Assembly (NCBI GenBank): GCA_964412555.1
Contig: CAYPPG010000008.1
Span: 62,001 to 126,000 of the forward strand
Direction: 5' to 3'
DNA length: 64,000 bases
DNA from: CAYPPG01 sp964412555
Lineage (GTDB): Bacteria > Hinthialibacterota > Hinthialibacteria > Hinthialibacterales > Hinthialibacteraceae
How positions within the stretch are numbered: position 1 is the stretch's first letter; every line of letters begins with the position of its first letter. The notes beneath the pieces were generated by a model, which was not told the origin of the DNA, did not search any database, and saw nothing but the letters and a program-made list of their open reading frames with translations. Below, piece after piece: positions 8,545 through 16,545 of the stretch. The position numbers and the translations under genes are program-made.

Positions 8545-10047
8545 TTAATACAAATCCCACATCTGCACAGGAACAGGCGGTCCACCCATAATCAGTGCAC
8601 CATAGCTCGCTTCGCGATGCGCAGGTCCATCCCACATCAACTGACCGTCACGGTCATCCGCGACTTCATCATTATCATCTTCATTCACGGCAATGTTGAA
8701 ACCGATGAGTTCCGTATCCACTGTCGGGAACATGGCCTCTTTATCAAAGCGGAATTCCACAATATACCCATCATCTGTTTCCGAAGGCGCGGCAAACCAA
8801 TCAAAATCCTCACCGAACAGCAAGTCGCCTTGTCCGCGTTGGGCACCGTTCGCGGTCATGACTAATTGGCCACCTAAGCCCATTCCGGCGTTCGCACCTT
8901 GATTGCGGCTATAATCTCCATCGAGAAAAACTTCAACAGAATCGTCATGCCACGTATTGCCATCCACCGATCCAGCCGGTTCCGTATCTGTCTTTACCAA
9001 GTCATCGTTCACATCCACGGCTACATAGAGAAAACTCTCATCGTGGATGACATAAAAATCGTAAGAAAGATCCGCTAAATCACGTGGAAGTACCATATTA
9101 TCTTGATTGGAAGCCCCTGTGAATCCACTGACCATATCATGTCCGCCTTGGCTCCACGACGATTCATCCAGTTTCCCATCGATGGTAATCGCTTCGGTGA
9201 TGAGCGGTGCCGTCACTTCACGCCGGCCGAAATAAAGATCGCCATACGTGCTCTCGTCATGCGCCAATCCTGTCCATCGTAGCTGATAGTCACTGGTATC
9301 GGAATCATTATCGTCCAAATCGTTTACTGCAATATTGAAGCCGATGGTATCTCCCTTTTCAGGATTTCCGATTTTCGACAATTTGATCCGAAATTCATAA
9401 TTATAGCCGTCATAAGTATCGTTATCGAATACAGATGCATACCATTCATCATCCGGACCTTCTCCGAAGGAAGGATCCCCGGCTTCCTTATCCCGACGCG
9501 CTCCGAGAGAAGTCAGGACAAATTGTCCACCGCTTTCGTACTCTTCCGGATGATCGTTCACATTCCCCTCCACGGCATTGTGATTCCCATCGATAAATAT
9601 TTCGACCGAATCTTCATTCCATGTAGCGCCGTCTTCTTCACTCGGTGACAACTTTTGTCCCAACTCCAGGTCAAGGACGGCTACGGAAACATACAAGTAT
9701 TCATCGTCATACATGATCCATACACGATAGGATAAGTCGGTGTCGTCGACCGGTTCATCATCTCCTTCCAAAACACCGGATTGGCGTGGATCGTCACGAT
9801 CGAAATCGGGACGAAATTTCACCAGCCAATTGATCAATGCCTGTGAATAACCGGAGCCTTGGGACGAATACGTCCACGCTTCATCGTCCAAAATCCCGTC
9901 GATGATGGGTGGCTGCAGTCCTTCATAATCCGGAATGTAATGAGCGACTTGTGTTCTTGGCGGAAGGTCTTGAGCTACGACGGTTCCTACTGCGAGAATA
10001 ACCATGGTGAACATCAATACAATCCCATTTTTTGTGCATTTGTCCAT
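8545..10047 (-). CDS. Exported protein with two CBM9-like (DOMON-fold) domains
   Basis: Secreted 500-residue protein built from two related carbohydrate-binding-family-9-like domains, at about residues 45-270 and 280-495. Each opens with the same motif (PIIDGILDDEAW; ITIDGKLDESSW) and later repeats the pattern DDSVEVFLDG, FNIAVN and WxGxAHxxxxYG. Such domains bind sugars or serve as redox-associated DOMON modules. No heme or catalytic motif is seen. I chose the ATG at 10047 because AAAGGAGG lies nine bases upstream and a signal peptide (NGIVLMFTMVILAVGTVVAQ) follows. An in-frame start 57 bases earlier has no ribosome site. The protein is very acidic, with many Asp-rich loops that may bind calcium. 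It probably holds or recognises glycans for the neighbouring lyase. Confidence 0.82.
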   Translation of the reverse strand: MDKCTKNGIVLMFTMVILAVGTVVAQDLPPRTQVAHYIPDYEGLQPPIIDGILDDEAWTYSSQGSGYSQALINWLVKFRPDFDRDDPRQSGVLEGDDEPVDDTDLSYRVWIMYDDEYLYVSVAVLDLELGQKLSPSEEDGATWNEDSVEIFIDGNHNAVEGNVNDHPEEYESGGQFVLTSLGARRDKEAGDPSFGEGPDDEWYASVFDNDTYDGYNYEFRIKLSKIGNPEKGDTIGFNIAVNDLDDNDSDTSDYQLRWTGLAHDESTYGDLYFGRREVTAPLITEAITIDGKLDESSWSQGGHDMVSGFTGASNQDNMVLPRDLADLSYDFYVIHDESFLYVAVDVNDDLVKTDTEPAGSVDGNTWHDDSVEVFLDGDYSRNQGANAGMGLGGQLVMTANGAQRGQGDLLFGEDFDWFAAPSETDDGYIVEFRFDKEAMFPTVDTELIGFNIAVNEDDNDEVADDRDGQLMWDGPAHREASYGALIMGGPPVPVQMWDLY

Positions 10048-10194
10048 TGCAATTTTCCTCCTTTTGTCAAATCGAAATGCATTTTTTAATGGTCTCTTTC
10101 CCATTTCGAGAAATAGAGTTCAAACATTTGTTGTTTGAATCGAAAAACCATTTTATTATTTCATGGATTCAATTATGATGTCAACGGGAAAAGC

Positions 10195-10221
10195 AAAAAG
10201 GGCACACGAATTGTGTGCCCT
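10195..10221 (-). terminator. Rho-independent terminator of the Gfo/Idh gene
   Basis: Stem agggcacac / gtgtgccct (9 bp, perfect) with loop gaatt. Read on the minus strand it is followed by TTTTT. It lies 25 bases past the stop of the upstream oxidoreductase gene. The core resembles the terminator at 57261. Confidence 0.8.
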
Positions 10222-10246
10222 GAATGATGAATCACGTAAGAACTTA

Positions 10247-11692
10247 TTAGACATTTGCTTTGTCAGGCACGACAAACGGTTCGCGGTACCAGCGGGTTAA
10301 CAGATGATTCGCTTCAATATCATCGATGATCGATTCATTTTCAACGTCTATTTTTAACTCGCGTCCCATGAAATAGGCGTTTTCATCCGGTGTCACACCA
10401 TTTTTGATCAAATGCTCCTGCATCCGGTTGTAGGCTTCAAGCAGGTCTGAATCTGCTTTTACTTGAGATTGTATCGGCTTGAAGGGAACGGGTTTCCCTA
10501 CTCGGTAGGAAATATTGGACAGATGGCATAAGGCCGCGGAATAATGCCCTTCCAGAATATCCGCGTTCAAGTCGGATTGTTTCCGGCTGCGCACCGCTGC
10601 GATGAAGTTTTCAAAATGCCCTCCACCGGGTCCCAATTCCACATCCACATTCGGCAGATTTTCCCCTTTGCTCATATCGCCGTTACGGTAAAATTTCCCG
10701 CCGGCGACGACGCCTTCCTCAAAATGCAAGAAGTCCGTATTTTGATTCCCTCTGCCTCCTGTTAAATAGTGATCGGTTTCCAGACCACGCACTTCGAAGA
10801 TCAATTTTGTTTCGCCGTAATCCATGAGCACGAGCTGCGTATTGGCTGTTTCCGCTTGATCGACGTATCCGAGCCGTCCGCCCAGGCATAATACTTTTTT
10901 CGGGAGGGTTGCACCAGGAATCATCCATCGGGCGATGTCCATTTGATGGACTCCCTGATTGCCGATATCGCCGTTTCCGAAATCCCAGAACCAATGCCAA
11001 TTATAATGAACCAGATTACCGTTATAGGGTTGATCCGGTGCCGGCCCGAGCCAGAGATCAAAAGCCAGCTCTTTCGGTGGTTTGACATAATCTTGGAATC
11101 CAATGCTATTACGGCGTTTGTAAACCAATCCGCGGGAGATCAGCAGTTTCCCGTAAGTGCCTTTCTTGACGATCTCCGCTAATTTCCACCACCCGCTGCT
11201 GCTTCGGCTTTGCGTCCCATGCTGAACGATGCGGTTGTATTTCCGAGCCGCTTCCACAAGGATACGGCCTTCGAACACGTTGTGGCTGCATGGTTTTTCC
11301 ACGTAGACATCCTTCCCGTTTTGGCAGGCATAGATACCGGAAAGAGCATGCCAATGATTGGTTGTCGCGATGCTCAGCGCGTCGATATCTTTTTGCTCCA
11401 TCGCTTTGCGAACGTCTTGGAAACACTTTGGTTTCTCTCCACCCATGTCGACGATCATCTTGCTGCGCGATTCAAACAAACTGGAATCCGGATCGATCAA
11501 CGCGACGACCTCGACGTTGTCCATTTTCTGAAAGGCGTTCATATGCGATCGGCCGCGGCCGTGAATACCGGTTACAGCGACTCGTACTCTATTGTTCGCT
11601 CCAATGACTTGATGTTGCGCTGTGCTTACAGCAAACAAGGAACCAGCGGCTAACGATTTCTTTAAAAAATTTCGGCGGGTGTCTTTCGACAT
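10247..11692 (-). CDS. Tat-exported Gfo/Idh/MocA-family oxidoreductase
   Basis: NAD(P)-dependent sugar or cyclitol oxidoreductase, 481 residues. A twin-arginine signal (TRRNFLKKSLAAGSLFAV) directs the folded, cofactor-loaded enzyme out of the cytoplasm. The Rossmann domain has VAVTGIHGRGRSHM (residues 37-50) and the conserved EKP lysine near residue 132 (VYVEKPCSHNVFEG). The C-terminal half is the usual substrate-binding beta-sheet domain, with FGNGDIGNQGVHQMDIARW. GAGGAGG precedes the ATG at good distance. It is one of three such Tat-Gfo/Idh enzymes in the window. Family members oxidise sugar hydroxyls, often at C3, and several act in 3-keto-glycoside cleavage; the exact substrate is not readable. 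Its own terminator lies downstream, so it may be monocistronic. Confidence 0.88.
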   Translation of the reverse strand: MSKDTRRNFLKKSLAAGSLFAVSTAQHQVIGANNRVRVAVTGIHGRGRSHMNAFQKMDNVEVVALIDPDSSLFESRSKMIVDMGGEKPKCFQDVRKAMEQKDIDALSIATTNHWHALSGIYACQNGKDVYVEKPCSHNVFEGRILVEAARKYNRIVQHGTQSRSSSGWWKLAEIVKKGTYGKLLISRGLVYKRRNSIGFQDYVKPPKELAFDLWLGPAPDQPYNGNLVHYNWHWFWDFGNGDIGNQGVHQMDIARWMIPGATLPKKVLCLGGRLGYVDQAETANTQLVLMDYGETKLIFEVRGLETDHYLTGGRGNQNTDFLHFEEGVVAGGKFYRNGDMSKGENLPNVDVELGPGGGHFENFIAAVRSRKQSDLNADILEGHYSAALCHLSNISYRVGKPVPFKPIQSQVKADSDLLEAYNRMQEHLIKNGVTPDENAYFMGRELKIDVENESIIDDIEANHLLTRWYREPFVVPDKANV

Positions 11693-11808
11693 ATTGTTCC
11701 TCCTCTTATTAGCGTTCTTGCCCTTATATCATGGTGAAAAAAATAGAATATTTAAAGGGCTACCCCCATTTCCTTTTTCTTGTCGCGGATAGAACAGGCA
11801 TTCCCGTT

Positions 11809-11920
11809 GTAGGGGCAATCCTGTGTGATTGCCCGATGTGGCTCAAAATTGGATAGACACATAGGTCTATCCCTACATAATGTTGGAGCAATTTGTAGGG
11901 GCAATCCTGCGTGATTGCCC
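11809..11920. repeat. Three family-C palindromic repeats
   Basis: Three hairpins in the spacer between GH97 and Gfo/Idh. gtaggggcaatc with gattgccc is at 11809 and again at 11895; ggatagac / gtctatcc is at 11851. They are sequence variants of one element, spaced about 43 bases apart. Confidence 0.75.
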
Positions 11921-11968
11921 AATGGGTTACCTCATTCAATTTTTTATGCTTGTTAGCAAGGAGAATAA

Positions 11969-13843
11969 TTAATTTGATTCTTTCTCTGGAACAATGTGAA
12001 ATGCTTGCCCGCCATTTACCGGCAGTTTGACTTTCAATGTTTTTTTCGAATTGACAGAAAAATGAGTGATTCCCACATGTGTTCGGGTTTGCACTGATGA
12101 ATCATGGGTATAACGAGTTGCGCGATATTGCTTGTCAGGATCGAGAAAAGATAGCGATACAATGAACTCACGAGGAATATCCGCATTCATACAACCGATG
12201 AACCATTCATCCCCGCTCCGGCGCGCGATGATCGCATATTCGCCGATCGCCCCTTCCAAAACCTTCGTTTCATCCCACACCGTTGGAACTACATCGAAAA
12301 ACTCAATCTCCGGATCCTGTTCCTTTTCAATCTCCGCCGGTCGATCATACCAAAAAAGGAATTGCCAGGGACTGTAAAAACAAACGGCTTTTGCGAGTTG
12401 ATAAGCATGAGACGCATTCTGTGTGACCCGTTTGTCATAATAGCAGATTGTATTGTCGCCTGCACCGGCCAACATGCGAGTGAATAACGTAGTCAACGTC
12501 TGATCGTTCGTCGGTTTCGTCTCATCACCCCGAATTCCCTCCTGCGTCATCAAGTTCGGGTATGTGCGCGAGTATCCGGTAGGACGATATTCATCGTGAA
12601 TATCGACCATTAGTCGATGTTCAGCTGCTTTCCGCACCGCTTCATGCAGCCAGCGTGTCCAATGCTGCGAACCGACTTGCACAAATCCATATTTCACACC
12701 TTTGATCCCCCAACTCTGATACAGCGGTAAAATCTCATCCAATTGTTTCTCAAGCGCTCGACGATTGACATACACGAGAATACCGATTCCTTTTTCTGCT
12801 GCATAGCGAATGACTTCATGCAAATCCAGCGGACCGGGAGAGCGTTTCGGATCGACTGAGATCGTTGTCGCATCGGACTCATCATCATATTCATGCCCGT
12901 ACCACCCTGCGTCGTATTCCACGAATTGGAAAGTATGCTTGGCGGCAAAATCGACACAGGCTTTTCCCCCTTCCGTCGTTAATGAAACTTCCCGAATGAC
13001 TTTTCCAGGTTGAATCCAGGAAGGATTCTCGATCGCGCAGGGATCGTTAAGGTTTAAAATAATTGTATTGTTTTCGAGCAATTGTGCAGGACTTTCAGCG
13101 ATCATGATCACCCGCCATGGAGTCGTGTAGGGAAGCGTAGCCTGAACTTCCCCTGCAATCGCTGTCACTAAAGCCGGCTGGTTTTGCCCTGCTGGATCCA
13201 ACTTCGTGCGTGCATAATCCACCAGCCGCGCTTCGGCAATGGCGGCATAAAGATTGTCTTTAATTTGAACAGTCAGCGGACGCTCGCAGCCCTTCCGGAT
13301 TTTTGTGATTGGCACTTCCTCATAAAGCCCTTGGGCGGAATAGGTCGCCCAGGCTTTATAATCAGCAGGAAAGTGAAATACGGTTCGTTCCTCTTGGATG
13401 GTCATCGTTTCCATGGATTCTTGTTTCGGAAACGTGTAACAAAACGCCAATCCCTCGTTATACGCGCGAACCGTAATTTGAAAAGACCGCTGCGGCGGCT
13501 CTGTTTCACGAACCGTAATTGTCCGTTCATTGCAATGATCCCGTATGTGGGATTGTTCTCCATAGAGCGGTTCCCATATCGAGTCATATGTTTTTACTTC
13601 AGTAGCAGTGAGTTGAAGATGATCCGATATCGGGTCGCCATTTTCCAGTTGAAAAGAAATAGCAGATGGCAGAATGATCTCCGTTCCTTGATAAGCAATT
13701 CGGTAATAAAGCGATGAATGCGCTTTTTCTGCATCCTGCAAAAAGAAACGTGCCTCAATATCCCCATCCGGTGATTCAATCTCAATCGCCGATGTTGAAA
13801 GGATTGGAATAAGAGTCATCAGTAAGAATATCAAACGAAACAT
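11969..13843 (-). CDS. Exported glycoside hydrolase family 97
   Basis: Secreted alpha-glycosidase-type enzyme of 624 residues with a short signal peptide (FRLIFLLMTLIPILSTSA). The N-terminal beta-super-sandwich holds the family motif YNEGLAFCYTF. The (beta/alpha)8 barrel has VEYDAGWYG, VDIHDEYRPTGYSRTYPN near residue 414 and LMTQEGIRGDE near residue 433, followed by the C-terminal beta domain. Family members bind calcium through glutamates in these loops. The barrel strand that carries the Asp nucleophile in retaining members reads VKYGFV here, with Gly instead, as in inverting SusB-type members; this is recalled, not aligned. GAGG lies eight bases before the ATG. It sits 64 bases downstream of the KDG kinase gene and probably shares its transcript. 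Substrate is unknown. Confidence 0.88.
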   Translation of the reverse strand: MFRLIFLLMTLIPILSTSAIEIESPDGDIEARFFLQDAEKAHSSLYYRIAYQGTEIILPSAISFQLENGDPISDHLQLTATEVKTYDSIWEPLYGEQSHIRDHCNERTITVRETEPPQRSFQITVRAYNEGLAFCYTFPKQESMETMTIQEERTVFHFPADYKAWATYSAQGLYEEVPITKIRKGCERPLTVQIKDNLYAAIAEARLVDYARTKLDPAGQNQPALVTAIAGEVQATLPYTTPWRVIMIAESPAQLLENNTIILNLNDPCAIENPSWIQPGKVIREVSLTTEGGKACVDFAAKHTFQFVEYDAGWYGHEYDDESDATTISVDPKRSPGPLDLHEVIRYAAEKGIGILVYVNRRALEKQLDEILPLYQSWGIKGVKYGFVQVGSQHWTRWLHEAVRKAAEHRLMVDIHDEYRPTGYSRTYPNLMTQEGIRGDETKPTNDQTLTTLFTRMLAGAGDNTICYYDKRVTQNASHAYQLAKAVCFYSPWQFLFWYDRPAEIEKEQDPEIEFFDVVPTVWDETKVLEGAIGEYAIIARRSGDEWFIGCMNADIPREFIVSLSFLDPDKQYRATRYTHDSSVQTRTHVGITHFSVNSKKTLKVKLPVNGGQAFHIVPEKESN

Positions 13844-13907
13844 AGGATAAACCTCGTAGTGTATTTCATTATTGTACTATACTAAAAAATTAATAGGCAC
13901 AGGCCGA

Positions 13908-14948
13908 TTAACGCTGCACCCGACCCGATTGATCCCCACCGGACAACAATTCAACCTCTTTGGCACTCACCAAGTTATAATCCCCTGGAATCGTTTGTTT
14001 GAGGCAGGAAGCCGCCACTCCGAACTCCAGTGCATCTTGGTCGGATTTGCCGGACAGCAAACCACAGATCAGCCCGGATGCGAACGAATCGCCGCCGCCG
14101 ACACGGTCTACAATATGAATCTTGTACTTCTTGCTCAGTAAGAAATGACTTCCGTCATACAAACAAGCCGACCAATTGTTGTCGGAAGCGGAGATACTTT
14201 CCCGCAAGGTAATGGCGACTTTTTGAAATTGGAAACGGTCGATCATCTGTTGAGCCACCGACTTGTAGGCCTCCACATCCAACTCCCCGGCGGTAATGTC
14301 ACTTTTCCCCGCTTTGATCCCGAACACACACTCGGCGTCTTCTTCATTGCCGATGGCAAGATCCACATACTTCATCAAACCGGACATTACTTGCTGTGCC
14401 TTTTCTTTCGTCCATAGTTTTTTACGGAAATTCAAATCGACACTCACGGTTACATTTTTGCTTTTTGCCGCTTTCAACGCTTCTTCTGTGACGGCGGCAG
14501 CCGAATCGCTCAGCGCAGGAGTAATGCCGGACCAATGGAACCATGTGGCATTGTCAAAAACGGCATTCCAATCGATTGCTCCCGGTTGCAATTCGGAAAT
14601 CGAGGAGTGAGCGCGGTCATAAATGACTTTCGAAGGACGTTGTGATGCGCCTGTTTCGACGAAGTAGATTCCGACACGATTTCCCTGGCGCACAATCATG
14701 GATGTGTCCACCCCATATTTACGCAGTGAATTGATAACCGATTGCCCGATTTCATGATCCGGCAGCGCTGTGACAAATACGGAATGAAATCCGTAATTGG
14801 ACATGGCAACCGATACATTCGCTTCCGCCCCGCCAAAGGTTGCATTATATGTATCGGTTTGGACAAAACGAAGATAGTGCGGAGGAGAAAGCCGCAACAT
14901 AATTTCTCCAAACGTCACGACTTTTTGATTTTGCTTGGATGAATTCAT
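13908..14948 (-). CDS. kdgK: PfkB-family sugar kinase, probable 2-keto-3-deoxygluconate kinase
   Basis: Cytoplasmic ribokinase-family enzyme of 346 residues that probably phosphorylates 2-keto-3-deoxy-D-gluconate to KDPG, the step feeding uronic-acid breakdown into the Entner-Doudoroff aldolase. The start GEIMLRLSPP and the substrate motif FGGAEANVSVAMSNYG are typical of KDG kinases. The catalytic base is Asp in DRVGGGDSFASGL (about residue 284), with the usual GAGD written as GGGD. GAGG precedes the ATG. The GH97 gene follows on the same strand, and a uronate-type lyase lies further along, so pectin- or alginate-like substrates are plausible. 2-keto-gluconate, fructose or ribose kinase are the alternatives. 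No KDPG aldolase gene is in the window. Confidence 0.82.
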   Translation of the reverse strand: MNSSKQNQKVVTFGEIMLRLSPPHYLRFVQTDTYNATFGGAEANVSVAMSNYGFHSVFVTALPDHEIGQSVINSLRKYGVDTSMIVRQGNRVGIYFVETGASQRPSKVIYDRAHSSISELQPGAIDWNAVFDNATWFHWSGITPALSDSAAAVTEEALKAAKSKNVTVSVDLNFRKKLWTKEKAQQVMSGLMKYVDLAIGNEEDAECVFGIKAGKSDITAGELDVEAYKSVAQQMIDRFQFQKVAITLRESISASDNNWSACLYDGSHFLLSKKYKIHIVDRVGGGDSFASGLICGLLSGKSDQDALEFGVAASCLKQTIPGDYNLVSAKEVELLSGGDQSGRVQR

Positions 14949-15065
14949 GATACACCTCTTTCTAGGTTGATATGAAAATAGAAATGATTTCAGAATTCAA
15001 TTCTCTTGTCATGAAAAACATCTTACCGGTAGAAAAAAAGGATATCCAGACTTCTGAAAATGGAA

Positions 15066-15084
15066 CGCCGGCATCCTGCCGGCG
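15066..15084. repeat. Palindromic repeat, family A'
   Basis: Hairpin cgccggcat / atcctgccggcg type. Close relatives are at 53554 and 62420. It reads like a variant of family A with changed stem bases. Confidence 0.75.
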
Positions 15085-15137
15085 TATGAAAGAAAAACTG
15101 TCGAAACAACGGTGTACCAATGTAGGAGAACGAGACC

Positions 15138-15165
15138 GGAGCGCGGGCATCCCTGCCCGCATCTT
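15138..15165. repeat. Interspersed palindromic repeat, family A
   Basis: Core gcgggcatccctgcccgc plus the tail atctt, 20 bases past the stop of the HD-GYP gene. Confidence 0.85.
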
Positions 15166-15185
15166 TCAAAGCGAAAAGAGAATAT

Positions 15186-16256
15186 TCACCCAACTTTACG
15201 CACACGCAATTTCCCCATTTTCTGTAAAAATAAAATAAATTCTTTCAGAATCCCCTGATCCAGTTTGGATTTCATTTCTTCTGTCATGATTTGCAGGGCT
15301 TGGAAGGGAGTCATACCGTCTTTATAGGAACGGCGGGAGGTCAAGGCATCATAGACATCGACGACTTTGCAAATTCGCGAAGTCAGAGGAATTGTTTCTT
15401 TCTTGCGGCCGGTGGGATAGCCTGTGCCGTCCACAGCTTCGTGGTGGTACAGGGCAACGTGGCGTGTTTCATCGGTCATGTCACTGTCATCGAGCAAGCG
15501 TTCGAATCCTTTTGTTGTGTGAGAACGCATGATCTCCCATTCGGCTTCGTTCAAGGGGCCTTTTTTATTGGTCAGTTCCGGGGGAATATCGCATTTGCCG
15601 ATATCGTGCAGCAACACACCTCGACTCAAATCTTGGATTTCTTCCGGAGTCGATTTCTTTTGGATCTCTTGGAACAATCCAACACTCAGCACGCAGACGT
15701 TCATGCTATGGCTGTAGGTATAGTAATCGTATGAGCGCAAATTGTTGAGAAGCAAAAAAGATTGGGGTTCGCTGGTCAAGAGCGTTGCGATAGAATCGCT
15801 GACGTTTTTCGAAGTGACGAGAAAAGTATCCATATCCGGCGGAGACTCGAAAAGGCTTTGCATGACGGTCAACGCCATCGTATGGAACTTTTGCGTTTTC
15901 TCCTCGATTTCAAGTTCCGGATTCTCGACGATCTTAGAAAGATTTTCAGAAAGGTACTGATTCAACTCATACGAGTTGTTGCGGGGCACGAATACCGGCC
16001 GCCGTCCTCCCTTACTGAGAATATCCAGCGTTTCTTGATTGATCTTTGTCCCTTCGGATTTGAACAAGACGAAACGACTGCGTCCTGGATGAAAAAGGTA
16101 AATCGGAAAACCACAGGCTTTGTCAGCCACGAGATATTGAGTGTCAAGAGGGATATATTTCGACGCTTCCACACTCTGTGGAAGAATGAACTCGTCAGAG
16201 GAAGACGGCTTGAATAATGTATGCTTTTGCTTCCTGTTAGTGCTCAAAACTTCCAA
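15186..16256 (-). CDS. HD-GYP domain protein, probable cyclic-di-GMP phosphodiesterase
   Basis: Signalling protein of 356 residues predicted to hydrolyse cyclic di-GMP in the cytoplasm. The N-terminal 150 residues are unrecognised and contain no transmembrane segment. The HD-GYP domain follows with metal ligands in SHSMNVCVLS, the HD pair in GVLLHDIGKCDIP (near 217), HH in VALYHHEAVDGTGYPTG (GYP near 277) and DVYDALTSRRSYK. The start is not ATG: two TTG codons (16256 and 16247) are possible, and the second has GAGG nine bases upstream. It has no sensory domain or receiver partner nearby. The next gene upstream on the strand is mfd, 289 bases away. Which process it controls is not visible. Confidence 0.87.
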   Translation of the reverse strand: MEVLSTNRKQKHTLFKPSSSDEFILPQSVEASKYIPLDTQYLVADKACGFPIYLFHPGRSRFVLFKSEGTKINQETLDILSKGGRRPVFVPRNNSYELNQYLSENLSKIVENPELEIEEKTQKFHTMALTVMQSLFESPPDMDTFLVTSKNVSDSIATLLTSEPQSFLLLNNLRSYDYYTYSHSMNVCVLSVGLFQEIQKKSTPEEIQDLSRGVLLHDIGKCDIPPELTNKKGPLNEAEWEIMRSHTTKGFERLLDDSDMTDETRHVALYHHEAVDGTGYPTGRKKETIPLTSRICKVVDVYDALTSRRSYKDGMTPFQALQIMTEEMKSKLDQGILKEFILFLQKMGKLRVRKVG

Positions 16257-16407
16257 CCTCGATCATGAAAAAAATTATTGAAAAAGACAGTCATAAAGAC
16301 AAGTTATGTTATAAAATCATACTCGTAACACACGAAATGACAAGGAAAAATGATAATCCCCTTCAAAAATATCCCTCGGAATTGCCCTTGCTACCCATCA
16401 AGGGTAC

Positions 16408-16479
16408 CAAGGGCAAGACGATAGGTCTGCCCTTGATAATGTGCGTTCTCTGGCAAGGGTAGACTTCGCTTACCCTTGC
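16408..16479. repeat. Two family-C palindromic repeats
   Basis: caagggcaagac / gtctgcccttg at 16408-16435, and a 27-bp palindrome with arms gcaagggta / tacccttgc at 16453-16479. The second is the exact reverse complement of the copy at 23958-23984. They fill much of the 289-base spacer between mfd and the HD-GYP gene. Confidence 0.8.
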
Positions 16480-16545
16480 AACCCATTTACTTTAAAGTAT
16501 CGACTTGGTATTGATAAAATGAATGGCGTACTCTAGGAAGTTGAT

